From contig NZ_JAERRG010000002.1 in the NCBI RefSeq assembly GCF_016741935.1, positions 1 to 64,000 on the forward strand: a DNA stretch of 64,000 nucleotides, written 5' to 3'. A program made the translations under genes and the position numbers. Source of the DNA: Streptomyces endocoffeicus. Lineage in GTDB: Bacteria; Actinomycetota; Actinomycetes; Streptomycetales; Streptomycetaceae. Numbering within the stretch: position 1 is the first letter of the stretch; each line of letters begins with the position of its first letter. The notes under the pieces are model-generated. The model made no database searches and was not told the DNA's origin. It saw nothing but the letters and a program-made list of their open reading frames with translations. Positions 42,143-51,692 of the stretch are shown here, one piece after another.

Positions 42143-43168
42143 TCAGCGAGCCGCTGCCGGAGCCCCGTCGCCTGCCGTGGAGGCCGCGCCGCCCGTGGCC
42201 GTGGCGCCCCGGCCGCCGGTACCGGCACCGGCTCCCCGGCCGCCGTCGTCCGCGGCACCGTCGGTGCGTTGCCTGTCCGCGCCCCTGCCCTGCTGTCGGG
42301 GGATCCGTTCCCGTTCACGCGCCGAAGTCTCGCACTTGTCACCGACATTCGCGGGCACACCCGCGTTTCGGGAGACGACGGGGGCCTCCTGGGCCGGGCG
42401 CAGACGGGTGCGCACGGCGTCCGCGAGCCGCAGCGCCGGGCCCGCCAGCAGCGCCCCGAGCCCCATGGCGGCGACGCCGGCGGCCGCGTCCAGGAAGTAG
42501 TGGTTGGCGGTGCCCATCACCACGAGCGTGATCGCCAGCGGATAGCCGACCGCGCCGACCTTGGCCCACACCGAGCGTCCGTGCCGCCACAGGGAGACGC
42601 CGCACCACAGCGCCCATCCCACATGGAGGCTGGGCATCGCCGCGTACTGGTTGGTCAGCCCGCCGAGCCCGCGCGGTGCGCTGGCGTCGCCGCCCCACCA
42701 GCCGTACGAGCCGTACTGCGCCATGGTGTCCACGAAGCCGTAGCTCGCGTCCAGGAGCCGCGGCGGGCACGTGGGCAGCAGCGTGAAGCCGATGAGGCCG
42801 ATGACGGTGGAGACCAGCAGCCAGGTGCGCAGAAAGCGGTAGTCCGACGCCTTACGGCGCTTCCACAGCCACATCAGGATGGCCGGGGTGAGGACGTAGT
42901 GCAGCGAGGCGTAGGCGAAGTCCGCAGGTATGCCTATGAACGCGTTGGCCGTGAAGAGGTCGTTCAGCGGCGACTCGAAGTCGATGTTCAGACGCTGTTC
43001 GAAATGGAGGATCGCCAGACCGTGATCGACGGCGGTGGACACATCGCCGCGGGCCAGGAGCCGACCGGCCGAGTACGCGGCGTACACCGCCGCTATGAGC
43101 GGCAGTTCGGTCCACCAACGGGGCCGACTGCCCTGTGCTGCTCCGGCACGGGGCACGGTAAAGGGCAT
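42143..43168 (-). CDS. PAP2-family membrane phosphatase (inositolphosphotransferase-like)
   Basis: A 341-residue integral membrane protein with about six helices and PAP2_3-type motifs: YAAMPSLHVGWALW (PSxH) and ANHYFLDAAAGV (H-x3-D). Family members remove phosphate from lipids or transfer phospho-groups at the outer membrane face. ATG 43168 has GGAGAG seven bases upstream. The last 85 residues are a charged, Gly/Arg-rich cytosolic tail that other members usually lack; its coding region borders the nuclease gene. Confidence 0.87.
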   Translation of the reverse strand: MPFTVPRAGAAQGSRPRWWTELPLIAAVYAAYSAGRLLARGDVSTAVDHGLAILHFEQRLNIDFESPLNDLFTANAFIGIPADFAYASLHYVLTPAILMWLWKRRKASDYRFLRTWLLVSTVIGLIGFTLLPTCPPRLLDASYGFVDTMAQYGSYGWWGGDASAPRGLGGLTNQYAAMPSLHVGWALWCGVSLWRHGRSVWAKVGAVGYPLAITLVVMGTANHYFLDAAAGVAAMGLGALLAGPALRLADAVRTRLRPAQEAPVVSRNAGVPANVGDKCETSARERERIPRQQGRGADRQRTDGAADDGGRGAGAGTGGRGATATGGAASTAGDGAPAAAR

Positions 43169-43477
43169 TCGGACGCTCTCCAAAGTTCAGCCGGCCAGAA
43201 AAAGGCGCGCGGTCAACCGTACGGTGTAGGCGAAGCGACCTACGCACCGCCCCCATCCGCGAGCGCGCCCACAGTCGGGACCCCCCGGCGGACTCGCGCG
43301 CAGCCTGGAAGACGCCAGGAGTGACCCGGAGGTTGCCTGCCGATCACGTGCGCGATGATGGAGGGATGGTGATCGGCCATGTGCCGGTCCCGTGATGTGC
43401 ACGAAACCGCAGGCAGCGACGTGTAACGGCGCACGGCGGCGCGGCGGTGCGGATCCGGTGAAAGAAGGCACTGCCCC

Positions 43478-44071
43478 ATGGCCCCACGCATCCTCCTGGC
43501 CCGGCACGGACAGACGCGGTGGTCGCTGACCGGGAAGCACACCGGCCGTACGGACATCCCGCTGCTGGACGAGGGGCGGCGCGGCGCCGAACTGCTCGGC
43601 GAGCGGCTGCACCACGGCCCCTGGGCGGGCCTCCCGGACGTCGAGGTGCGCACCAGCCCGCTGGCGCGGGCGAAGGAGACCTGCGCCCTGGCGGGCTTCG
43701 GCGACCGGGCGCGGGAGTGGGACGCGCTCCTGGAGTGGGACTACGGCGCGTACGAGGGGATGACCCCCGACGAGATCAAGGCCATCCGGCCGGGCTGGCT
43801 CATCTGGCGCGACGGGGTGTCCGAGGGCGAGTCGATCGCCTCGATCGCGGCGCGGGCCGACGAGGTCGTGGAGTGGGCGCGCTCGGCCGACCGCGATGTG
43901 CTGGTCTTCGCGCACGGCCACATCCTGCGGACGCTGGGTGCCCGTTGGCTCGGCCATGACGCCTCCTTCGCCGCCCGTATCCGGCTCGATCCCACGTCCC
44001 TGTCGGTGCTCGGCTGGGCGTACGGCGAGCCCGCCATCGAGCGCTGGAACGACACCGGTCATCTCGACTGA
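43478..44071 (+). CDS. Histidine phosphatase family protein
   Basis: A 197-residue phosphoglycerate mutase-like phosphatase with the catalytic [21 protein letters not shown] motif, [11 protein letters not shown], the acid in [10 protein letters not shown] and the second His in [11 protein letters not shown]. It hydrolyses phosphomonoesters; substrate unknown. Isolated between divergent regions. Confidence 0.9.
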   Translation: MAPRILLARHGQTRWSLTGKHTGRTDIPLLDEGRRGAELLGERLHHGPWAGLPDVEVRTSPLARAKETCALAGFGDRAREWDALLEWDYGAYEGMTPDEIKAIRPGWLIWRDGVSEGESIASIAARADEVVEWARSADRDVLVFAHGHILRTLGARWLGHDASFAARIRLDPTSLSVLGWAYGEPAIERWNDTGHLD

Positions 44072-44116
44072 ACCGGCCGTTGAACCGGCCATCCCGATCG
44101 AGGCGCCGAACCGGCG

Positions 44117-45607
44117 TCAGACCGGGCTGGTGAGGCCGGCCGGTTCGGGGCGCGCGGTGACCTCGGGACGGGCGGCCGGTTCGGGACGGGCGGTGGCCCC
44201 GGGACAGGCGGTGGCCCCGGGGCGGGCGGCGGCCGTCTCATAGCGGGCGAGGAAGTCCGCGACCGCCGCATCGCGACCGTAAGGACGAAGTATCCGGGCC
44301 GTGTCGTTGAGCATCCGGCGGATCCGCGACGACTTCACCTGGTCCAGTAGGCCGAGCGCCCGGCCGGCCGAGGCGGCGGCCGCGTCCGGCGCGCCGCCCG
44401 CCACCAGATCGCTCGCCAGCTCCGTGGTGAACAGCGCGATATTGCGGGTGAAGTGGGGGTTCTGGAGGGCGACCGCGCGCCGCGCGTGTTCCACGGCGCG
44501 CTTCCAGTCGCCGAGCGCCGACCAGCACTGCGCCTCCAGCCCCTCCAGTTCGGCCTCCCCGAAGAAGCTCATCCACTCGGGGTCGGCGTCGCAGGGCCCG
44601 CGCTCGAACAGCGTCCGGGCGCGCAGCAGCGCCCGCTCGCAGCCGCCCCGGTCGGTCAGCCAGGCGAGCCCCCCGGCCTCGCGCAGCGCGAGCAGGGACA
44701 GCAGCCGTGGCGAGGCGAGCCGCTCGGCGACCCGCTGGGCCGCCTGCGCCGCCCTTACGGCTTCGCGGGGGTGTCCGGCGTCGCGGGCGAGGAAGGCGGT
44801 GTTGCAGAACGCGTGCGCCTCCAGGGCGGCGTCGCCGGAGACCCGCGCGGTGGCCAGGGCCTCGGCGTAGTGGGACCGGGCGTCGGACAGCCGCCCGGAG
44901 TCATGGGCCAGCCAGCCCACCGAGATGGCCAGTTCGCCCGCGCCCGCGAAGAGCCGCTCGGCGATCGAGCGGTTGTAGCCGCCCGCGTCGAGCAGGGCGT
45001 AGGCGGCGCTCAGCGGTTTGGCGGTGTGCGCGTAGAGGGGGTCGGCGCCGTGCCGGTCGTCCAGCACCCGGATCCGCCGTACGGCCTCCTCCACGGCGGC
45101 GGCCTCGGCCTCGCCCACCCGCCGCCCCGCCCGCCGGGGCGGTGTCCCGGCCCGGGGCGCGGCGGCCACGGCGGCGGCCGCCGCCCCACCGGCCATGAAC
45201 GAGCGGCGCAGCAGTTCGCTCTCCTCGAAGACGTCGACGGACCCCTTGCCCTGGGGCTCGCAGGGCCCGGGGCGCGGGCCGGGAAAGGGGACGGATACGG
45301 GGACGGGAGGGTCCACGGGGCCGCGCGCTTGATGGCCGCGCACCGACTCGCGGGAGGCGAAGCCGAGATCCGTAAGGGTGCGGCCGGGGAACATATGACG
45401 GAAGACCCGCTCGTACGCGTAGTTGGGGCAGCGGATCGCCCCCGACTCGACACGGCCGATATAGCGGGCGTCGCAGGAGACCTGCTCGCCGATCTCACGG
45501 GCGGCGCGGCGTACGGACGCCGCGAACTCGGAGGGCGAGAGCTGGCCGCGCAGTCGGCGGAACGCGGTGTTCGGCCGGGGTGGCGGGGGCTCTGGAAGCG
45601 GCGTCAT
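44117..45607 (-). CDS. NsdA-like TPR regulator
   Basis: A 496-residue protein resembling the NsdA family, which represses sporulation and antibiotic production in Streptomyces. The N-terminal part (FRRLRGQLSPSEFAASVRRAAREIG ... DARYIGRVESG) looks like a helix-turn-helix; the rest is a TPR superhelix (GELAISVGWLAHDSGRLSDARSHYAEAL; AVEHARRAVALQNPHFTRNIALFTTELAS). The final 30 residues are ARPEP/ARPGAT repeats coded by low-complexity DNA (44140-44240). GGGAGAGG precedes ATG 45607. Orthology to nsdA itself cannot be shown here. Confidence 0.8.
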   Translation of the reverse strand: MTPLPEPPPPRPNTAFRRLRGQLSPSEFAASVRRAAREIGEQVSCDARYIGRVESGAIRCPNYAYERVFRHMFPGRTLTDLGFASRESVRGHQARGPVDPPVPVSVPFPGPRPGPCEPQGKGSVDVFEESELLRRSFMAGGAAAAAVAAAPRAGTPPRRAGRRVGEAEAAAVEEAVRRIRVLDDRHGADPLYAHTAKPLSAAYALLDAGGYNRSIAERLFAGAGELAISVGWLAHDSGRLSDARSHYAEALATARVSGDAALEAHAFCNTAFLARDAGHPREAVRAAQAAQRVAERLASPRLLSLLALREAGGLAWLTDRGGCERALLRARTLFERGPCDADPEWMSFFGEAELEGLEAQCWSALGDWKRAVEHARRAVALQNPHFTRNIALFTTELASDLVAGGAPDAAAASAGRALGLLDQVKSSRIRRMLNDTARILRPYGRDAAVADFLARYETAAARPGATACPGATARPEPAARPEVTARPEPAGLTSPV

Positions 45608-45811
45608 CTGAGCCTCTCCCTTGGTGATGCCAGGTGGGCGGGGGAGAACCGTACCGGCTGCGCGATCCACGACACTCGGAGATTTCCGGCAAATGTGATG
45701 TCTCGCCCACGATCTGCCATGAACTGCCATCCTTTACGGCGGCATTCGGCCGTAGCCGTTGACACCGCCGCGCGTTGAACCAGGTGCTACCCGATGAAGA
45801 GGGAGGCCGGA

Positions 45812-46393
45812 GTGGATACCAGCCGCTCACGGACGACTGCCCAGCACCCCCAGCACCCCCAGCGCCAGGACTGCGATCTCGTCACCGTGCCCGCCCGCCA
45901 GGGGCTGGAGGCGGTGGACATCCTGCGTCGTGCGTGCGACGGCCTCGGCCCCGTCCTGCATGACAACGCCTGCGACACCCTCGGCTTCCTGGTCCCGCCC
46001 GGCACGGCGGACGGCTGGGACCTGCCGGGCTCGGCGTGCACCCAGACATCCGGGCGCGGGATCCGGATAAATATCGACTCCGGCTCCGGCACCCCCGCCG
46101 AGGCCGGAGACACCCGAACCGGAGACTCCGCATTCGGGGATCCCGCATACGGGACCTGCGAATCCGGAGACGGTCAATCCGGAGACCTCGCAACCGGAGA
46201 CCTCGCATCCGGAGACGGAGAACCCGGAGACGGTGAATCCGGCGCGGCCGGGAACGAGGCCCCGCCGGGCATCGGCACCGGCTGGCTGGTGCCGCCCGAC
46301 GCGGCGTACACGGTCGCCACCGACCCCGCCGAGCTCCGGGCGGCGCTCGGTGAGGCGGCCCGCACGATCGAGGCCGTCGACCGCTGCCAGTGA
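45812..46393 (+). CDS. Hypothetical protein with acidic Gly-Asp repeat insert
   Basis: A 193-residue cytosolic protein. GTG 45812 has GGGAGG five bases upstream; the frame is open from 45794. Two conserved-looking ends (QDCDLVTVPARQGLEAVDILRRACDGLGPVLHD and GTGWLVPPDAAYTVATDPAELRAALGEAARTIEAVDRC) flank an insert of SGDG/TGDLA repeats (about residues 95-150), coded by GGAGACCTCGCA-type repeats at 46100-46235. The insert looks like recent slippage. It is divergent from the NsdA-like gene; this pairing hints at a shared regulatory role. Confidence 0.7.
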   Translation: MDTSRSRTTAQHPQHPQRQDCDLVTVPARQGLEAVDILRRACDGLGPVLHDNACDTLGFLVPPGTADGWDLPGSACTQTSGRGIRINIDSGSGTPAEAGDTRTGDSAFGDPAYGTCESGDGQSGDLATGDLASGDGEPGDGESGAAGNEAPPGIGTGWLVPPDAAYTVATDPAELRAALGEAARTIEAVDRCQ

Positions 46394-46432
46394 GTCCCGG
46401 GGCTGTCAGTGGTCGGCCCCATACTGGGACAC

Positions 46433-47323
46433 ATGGCGAAAGGCACGAACAAGCGAGCCGCGCGCGGGCGCGGAGCGGCGCGGGGACGCAGCCCCGAGCC
46501 GGTCACCGCATCCGTCGACGGGGGGCTCGCCGAGCTCGTGCCGGACCGGGACCGGCCGCGCGGCTGGACGCTGCTGATCGACGGCAAGCCGCAGTCGCAT
46601 GTGGACCTCGACGACCCGGCCCATCTCGACTTCGAATACCAGCGCGGATTCGGCCATGTCGCCGATCTCGCCGCCCCTCCCGGCCGCCCGCTGCACGCGG
46701 TCCATCTGGGCGGCGGCGCCTTCACTCTCGCCCGCTATATAGCGGCCACCCGCCCCCGCTCCACCCAGCAGATCATCGAGATCGACGCCCCGCTCGTCCA
46801 GTTCGTCCGGCGTGAGCTGCCGCTGGACCCCGGTGACCGGATACGGGTGCGCGGCGCCGACGCCAGGGCCGGGCTCGCCAAGGTGCCCGACGGCTGGGCG
46901 GATCTGATCATCGCGGATGTCTTCAGCGGGGCCCGTACGCCCGCCCATCTCACCAGCGCGGAGTTCCTCGCCGAGGTGCGCCGCGCCCTGCGCCCCGACG
47001 GGTGCTATGCGGCGAATCTCGCCGACGGCCCGCCGCTGGCCCATCTGAAGGCCCAGATCGCCACCGCCCGCGCCGCGTTCGCCGAGGTGTGCCTGACCGC
47101 CGACCCCGCCCTGCTGCGCGGCCGCCGCTTCGGCAACGCCGTGCTGCTGGCCGCCGACCGCGAGCTGCCGCTGGCCGAGCTCACCCGCCGCGCCGCGGGC
47201 GATCCGCACCCCGCCCGGGTCGAACACGGGCGTGTGCTCGCGGACTTCACCGGTGGCGCGGCCCCGGTCACCGACGCGACCGCCGCCCCTTCCCCGCCCC
47301 CGCCGCCCGCCGTCTTCGCCTGA
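46433..47323 (+). CDS. Spermidine synthase-like methyltransferase-fold protein
   Basis: A 296-residue protein with the Rossmann-like SAM/dcSAM fold: HLGGGAFTLARYI, IIEIDAPLVQFVRRELPL, RGADARAGLAKVPDGWADLIIADVFSG and a late FLAEVRRALRPDGCYAANL. Actinobacterial proteins of this group are annotated as fused or stand-alone spermidine synthases; the typical catalytic Asp occurs in IADVFSG. No polyamine genes are adjacent, so real activity is uncertain. ATG 46433 starts MAKGTNKRAARGRG, a basic leader. Confidence 0.82.
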   Translation: MAKGTNKRAARGRGAARGRSPEPVTASVDGGLAELVPDRDRPRGWTLLIDGKPQSHVDLDDPAHLDFEYQRGFGHVADLAAPPGRPLHAVHLGGGAFTLARYIAATRPRSTQQIIEIDAPLVQFVRRELPLDPGDRIRVRGADARAGLAKVPDGWADLIIADVFSGARTPAHLTSAEFLAEVRRALRPDGCYAANLADGPPLAHLKAQIATARAAFAEVCLTADPALLRGRRFGNAVLLAADRELPLAELTRRAAGDPHPARVEHGRVLADFTGGAAPVTDATAAPSPPPPPAVFA

Positions 47324-47457
47324 CGCGCGGCTCCGCCGCGTGGGCGCGCCCGGCGACGGCGCCGCAGACGATCGACGGCAGCTCAGGCCACTTCCAGCGA
47401 AGCGCTTACGGGGCGTCCGCCGCGTGGCGGGGGCTTCGCCCCTGGACCCCGGGCTCG

Positions 47458-47634
47458 GGGGCGGAGCCCCGCCTTCCAGCCCCTCCAGGGGGCACCTCCC
47501 AGCGGTAGCTGGGGGAGTTTGAGGAGCGGGGTCTGGGGCGGAGCCCCAGTTGTGGGAAGGGGCGGGGAGGGGGAAGCACCGATATGCGGCTCCGCCGCGT
47601 GGCCCGCCGCAGGCGTCACGATCCGTCGGACACC
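47458..47634. repeat. Dispersed intergenic repeat, copy B
   Basis: A single unit that closely matches copy A through GGAGCCCCAG and the GGGAAGGGGCGGGGAGGGGG tail, then continues AGCACCGATATGCGGCTCCGCC and GCCCGCCGCAGGCGTCACGA as in copy C. The whole gap 47324-47663 holds no gene. Just after it a 15-bp unit (CTAGTGCTCGTCGAT) is repeated at the 3' end of the next gene. Confidence 0.8.
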
Positions 47635-47663
47635 TCCAGGTGCTCGTCCTAGTGCTCGTCGAT

Positions 47664-48248
47664 CTAGTGCTCGTCGATGCGGACCTGGGGCGGGCCGTCG
47701 TGCCAGGTGCAGAAGATGGTGGTGGTGTCGGCCCCGGAGACGAAGTCCACCCGGATCCACTCGCTCTGCTTCCACACCTGCATCTGCCATCCGCCGTCCG
47801 GGGTCGCCGAGACCAGATCCGCCGACGCCGCCCGGATGTCGAAGACCGCCCGGCCGCCCTTGGCCGGATAGCTGCGCACCTCCCCGCTCTCCTCCGGCCG
47901 CGCCGACTCCCGCCGGGACGGCGTCTGCGTCGGCTTCCGGGTGCGCCCGGCCGAACCGGACTCCTTGTCCTTGTCCCCGCCGGACCCCGCGGCCGTCCCA
48001 GGAGGCGAGGGCGAGGACGGCGAGGACGGTGAAGTGGCCGAGGGCGAGGGCGGTTTGGGGCGATGCGTGGAGGAGGACCAGGCCCCGTTCGCCGACCCCG
48101 AGCCGTCCGTGATCGGCAGCGCGCGCGGCGGATCGTAGGCCGTACCGGTCAGCACCGTCCGCACGCCGTACCACGACAGCGTGACCGCGGCGCCGGTCGC
48201 CAGCACCCAGGCCAGACATTGGACCAGACCTCTTTGCATCTTCCTCAT
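47664..48248 (-). CDS. Membrane-anchored hypothetical protein
   Basis: A 194-residue protein with one N-terminal membrane segment (LAWVLATGAAVTLSWYGV), a Ser/Pro/Thr-rich extracellular linker (STHRPKPPSPSATSPSSPS...) and a compact C-terminal domain (VFDIRAASADLVSATPDGGWQMQVWKQSEWIRVDFVSG...TTTIFCTWHDGPPQ) that looks like a small beta-sandwich. Similar proteins in actinobacteria are of unknown function. It is divergent from, and 33 bp away from, a two-component operon; the two may share a signal. Confidence 0.75.
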   Translation of the reverse strand: MRKMQRGLVQCLAWVLATGAAVTLSWYGVRTVLTGTAYDPPRALPITDGSGSANGAWSSSTHRPKPPSPSATSPSSPSSPSPPGTAAGSGGDKDKESGSAGRTRKPTQTPSRRESARPEESGEVRSYPAKGGRAVFDIRAASADLVSATPDGGWQMQVWKQSEWIRVDFVSGADTTTIFCTWHDGPPQVRIDEH

Positions 48249-48281
48249 CTTGCCTCACCCGAATGGCGTACGGTGCCGCTC

Positions 48282-48995
48282 ATGGCAAGTGTGCTAGTGG
48301 TCGAGGACGACCAGTTCGTGCGCTCAGCCCTCATACGGCAGTTGACCGAGGCGTCCCATACCGTGCGCAGCGTCGGCACCGCCCTGGAGGCGTTGCGCGA
48401 GGTGGCGCAGATCGGATTCGACGTCGTCATCCTGGACCTCGGCCTGCCCGATCTGGACGGGGCGGAGGCGCTCAAGATGCTGCGCGGCATCACCGATGTG
48501 CCGGTCATCGTGGCCACCGCCCGTGACGACGAGGGTGAGATCGTCCGGCTGCTCAACGACGGCGCCGACGACTACCTGGTCAAACCGTTCTCCGTGGCCC
48601 ATCTCTCCGCCCGGATGACCGCCGTGCTGCGCCGTGCGCGCGGGGGCGGGCCGGGTGAGCCGGGCGGCGCGGCGGCGCCCCCCGCGGTGCTCCGGGTCGG
48701 CGGACTGGCCGTCGATCCGCTGCGCCGTCAGGCCCAGTTGGACGGGATGGCGCTCGATCTGACCCGGCGGGAATTCGATCTGCTGGCCTATCTCGCCGGG
48801 CGGCCCGGCGTCGTGGTGCCGCGCCGGGAGCTCCTCGCCGAGGTCTGGCGGCAGGCGTACGGGGACGACCAGACCATCGACGTCCATCTGTCCTGGCTGC
48901 GCCGCAAGCTGGGCGAGACGGCCGCCCGGCCGCGCTATCTCCATACGCTGCGCGGGGTCGGGGTCAAACTGGAGCCCCCGGCGGAGCACACGTGA
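48282..48995 (+). CDS. OmpR-type response regulator
   Basis: A 237-residue regulator with receiver residues Glu8/Asp9, phosphoacceptor Asp52 (VVILDLGLPD) and Lys101 (YLVKPFS), then a winged-helix DNA-binding domain (LTRREFDLLAYLAGRPGVVVPRRELL; IDVHLSWLRRKLGE). Its end overlaps the following kinase gene by four bases (GTGA). Confidence 0.92.
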   Translation: MASVLVVEDDQFVRSALIRQLTEASHTVRSVGTALEALREVAQIGFDVVILDLGLPDLDGAEALKMLRGITDVPVIVATARDDEGEIVRLLNDGADDYLVKPFSVAHLSARMTAVLRRARGGGPGEPGGAAAPPAVLRVGGLAVDPLRRQAQLDGMALDLTRREFDLLAYLAGRPGVVVPRRELLAEVWRQAYGDDQTIDVHLSWLRRKLGETAARPRYLHTLRGVGVKLEPPAEHT

Positions 48996-50386
48996 GATGG
49001 GCCCTGGTCAAGGTCTGCCTGGCGGTCACGGCGATGGTCGTGGTCGCCTTCGCCGTACCGCTCGGACTCGTCGTCAAGGAGCTGGCCCGGGACCGGGCGT
49101 TCGCCGACGCCGAGCGGCAGGCCGCCACCATCGGCCCGGCGCTCGCCATCACCACCGAGCGGGCGCGGCTGCAGCGCGCGGTCGCCAGCACCCAGGCGGG
49201 CGGGGACGGCCGGATGGCGCTGCACGTCCCCGATGAGCCGGGGAAGCGGGGAAGCGGCTACGACCTGGGCAAGAGCCGTGCGCCCAGGGGCGAGCTGGCC
49301 ACCGCGCGGCGGCTCGGCCGCGCCTCGGTGTCCGGCGCCCCCGGGGGCTACGCGCTGCTCCAGCCGACCGCGCTGAGCAGCGGTCAGGTCGCGGTCGTGG
49401 AGGTGTACGTCCCACGCGGCGTGGTCACCAGCGGGGTGACCACGTCGTGGCTGGTGCTCGCGGGCGTCGGCCTCGCGCTGATCGTCGGCGCGGTGGCCAT
49501 CGCCGACCGGCTCGGCACCCGGCTGGTGCGCCCCGCCGGGCGGCTCGCCGGGGCCGCCCACGACCTGGGCCGGGGCGAGCTCGGGGTGCGCGTCCCGGAG
49601 GACGGCCCGGCCGAACTCCGGGCGGCGGCCGCCGCGTTCAACTCCATGGCCGACCAGGTGGTCCAGCTCCTGGCCGGTGAGCGTGAGCTGGCCGCCGACC
49701 TCTCCCACCGGCTCCGCACCCCGCTCACCGTGCTGCGCCTCAACGCCGCCTCGCTGGGCGAGGGACCGGCGGCCGACCACACCCGTGCCGCCGTCGCCCA
49801 GCTGGAGGGCGAGGTCGACCAGATCATCCGCACCGCGCGCCAGCAGAAGACCCACACCCCCTCCGGCTGCGACGCCTCCGAGGTGATCCGGGACCGGATG
49901 GAGTTCTGGTCCGCGCTCGCCGAGGACGAGGACCGTACGGTGCGGCTGGCCGGGGTCGACCGCACCGTAAGGGTGCCGGTCGCCCGCCCCGAACTGGGCG
50001 CCGCGCTGGACGCCCTGCTCGGCAATGTCTTCCGGCACACGCCCGAGGGCACGGCGCTCGCGGTCGACGTCCACAACGGCGAGGACAGCGTGATCATCCT
50101 GGTCTCGGACGCGGGCCCCGGCATCGCCGACCCGGACGCGGCGCTCCGCCGGGGCCACGGCGACGGCGGCCCCGGCTCGACCGGCCTCGGCCTGGACATC
50201 GTGCGCCGGGTCGCGGAGTCCACGGGCGGCGATCTGCGGATCGGGCGGTCCGTGCTGGGCGGCACCGAGGTACGGGTGTGGCTCTCGCTGAACGGTGCCG
50301 GATCCGCCGACCCGGGGCAGCGGCGGCGCGGCCGTAAGAAGAGGACCAGGGGCCGCGGCAGGGCCAAGGAGCCCGCGGAGCATTAA
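48992..50386 (+). CDS. HAMP-containing sensor histidine kinase
   Basis: A 464-residue kinase with two membrane segments (about 8-28 and 153-172) enclosing a 120-residue outer sensor, a HAMP domain, phosphoacceptor box ELAADLSHRLRTPLTVLRL and ATPase motifs (LLGNVFRHTPEGT, DAGPGIADP, GSTGLGLDIVRR). GTG start overlaps the regulator gene. The C-terminus is a basic tail (RRRGRKKRTRGRGRAK). Partner of the upstream regulator. Confidence 0.92.
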   Translation: MRWALVKVCLAVTAMVVVAFAVPLGLVVKELARDRAFADAERQAATIGPALAITTERARLQRAVASTQAGGDGRMALHVPDEPGKRGSGYDLGKSRAPRGELATARRLGRASVSGAPGGYALLQPTALSSGQVAVVEVYVPRGVVTSGVTTSWLVLAGVGLALIVGAVAIADRLGTRLVRPAGRLAGAAHDLGRGELGVRVPEDGPAELRAAAAAFNSMADQVVQLLAGERELAADLSHRLRTPLTVLRLNAASLGEGPAADHTRAAVAQLEGEVDQIIRTARQQKTHTPSGCDASEVIRDRMEFWSALAEDEDRTVRLAGVDRTVRVPVARPELGAALDALLGNVFRHTPEGTALAVDVHNGEDSVIILVSDAGPGIADPDAALRRGHGDGGPGSTGLGLDIVRRVAESTGGDLRIGRSVLGGTEVRVWLSLNGAGSADPGQRRRGRKKRTRGRGRAKEPAEH

Positions 50387-50524
50387 TCACCGCCGATGGG
50401 TTCCTTAAGGCAGCCATAAGATCCGTGGCCGGTGCACGGATCCTGCCGTTTGTCCGACTTCCCCTCGCTAGCGTGTCGCCCGCACCATCACCCCCCACAT
50501 CCGTACAGCGAAGGCAGGCACCTG

Positions 50525-51577
50525 ATGAGCAGCACGCACCGTCGCAAGGCCGGCCGGACCACCAAGGTGATCGGCGCGACCGCCGCCGCCCTCGTGGCCG
50601 GCGGCACGGCGTTCGCGCTCAGCGGGGCGGCGAACGCGGGAACCGTCTCCGAGAAGACCACCGCCTCCGAGAAGCCCGCCGCGGCGGCGGGCGGCTTCGC
50701 CCCGTACATCGACACCTCGCTCTACCCCGCCTACGACATGGTGGGCACCGCCGACAAGACCGGCGTCAAGGAGTTCAACCTCGCCTTCATCACCTCCGGT
50801 GGCGGCTGTACCCCCAAGTGGGGCGGCGGCACCGAGGTCGGTGACAACGAGGTGGCCAAGCAGACCGAAGCGCTGCGCGCGAAGGGCGGCGACGTCCGGG
50901 TCTCCTTCGGCGGCGCCTCCGGCTCCGAGCTGGGCCTGGTCTGCACCTCGGCCGACGAGCTCGCCGCGGCCTACGGCAAGGTCGTGGACGCCCTCAAGCT
51001 CACCAAGGTCGACTTCGACATCGAGGGCAGCGCGCTCCCGAACAAGGAGGCCAACACCCGCCGCGCCCAGGCGATAGCCAAGCTGCAGCAACAGCACTCG
51101 GACCTGGACGTCTCCTTCACCCTGCCGGTGCTGCCGACCGGCCTCACCCAGGACGGTGTCGACCTCGTCGCCGACGCCAAGAAGAACGGTGTGAAGGTCT
51201 CCGCCGTCAACATCATGGCGATGGACTACGGCGCGTCCTTCGACGGCGACATGGGCCAGTACGCGATCGACGCCGCCACCGCGACCCAGGGCCAGATCAA
51301 GGAAGCGCTCGGGCTGAACGACGACGAGGCGTGGAAGGCCGTCGCGGTCACCCCGATGATCGGCGTCAACGACGTCAAGAACGAGATATTCAAGGTCGAC
51401 GACGCCTCCCAGGTGGTGGAGTTCGCCAAGTCCAAGGGCCTGGCCTGGCTGTCGATGTGGTCCGCGACCCGGGACAAGCAGTGCCCCAGCCCGCAGGACA
51501 CCGCGTCGCCGACCTGCAGCTCGATCGACCAGGAAGAGTTCGCGTTCGCCAAGGCGTTCGGCGCCGTCAACGGCTGA
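50525..51577 (+). CDS. Secreted GH18 chitinase
   Basis: A 350-residue glycoside hydrolase family 18 enzyme with a signal peptide (VIGATAAALVAGGTAFALSGAANA). The catalytic motif is LTKVDFDIEG (D-x-D-x-E, Glu acid); FGGASGSELG and NIMAMDYGA are further family residues. There is no chitin-binding or fibronectin module, unlike many Streptomyces chitinases. It would cut chitin or chito-oligosaccharides outside the cell. The region upstream of the ATG (50387-50524) contains no clear chitinase operator. Confidence 0.9.
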   Translation: MSSTHRRKAGRTTKVIGATAAALVAGGTAFALSGAANAGTVSEKTTASEKPAAAAGGFAPYIDTSLYPAYDMVGTADKTGVKEFNLAFITSGGGCTPKWGGGTEVGDNEVAKQTEALRAKGGDVRVSFGGASGSELGLVCTSADELAAAYGKVVDALKLTKVDFDIEGSALPNKEANTRRAQAIAKLQQQHSDLDVSFTLPVLPTGLTQDGVDLVADAKKNGVKVSAVNIMAMDYGASFDGDMGQYAIDAATATQGQIKEALGLNDDEAWKAVAVTPMIGVNDVKNEIFKVDDASQVVEFAKSKGLAWLSMWSATRDKQCPSPQDTASPTCSSIDQEEFAFAKAFGAVNG

Positions 51578-51692
51578 CGACGACGTAGCCGGATAAGCCC
51601 CGCATTCACCACCCCCCACGGAAACCCCCCACACGGCGGGGCGCGGAAGGAATCCCCCACCCACCGCGCCCCGCCGCTTCCGTCGGCCTGAC

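Noticed and set aside
40933..42360. Nuclease gene start at 42360 or 42348
   Set aside because: This would overlap the PAP2 gene by more than 200 bp and gives a low-complexity leader without a ribosome binding site; ATG 42111 was preferred, with uncertainty stated.
48217..48231. TTGGACCAGACCT resembling half of a DasR or chitinase operator
   Set aside because: It is inside the coding start of the membrane protein gene and not upstream of the chitinase; match to the full palindrome is poor.
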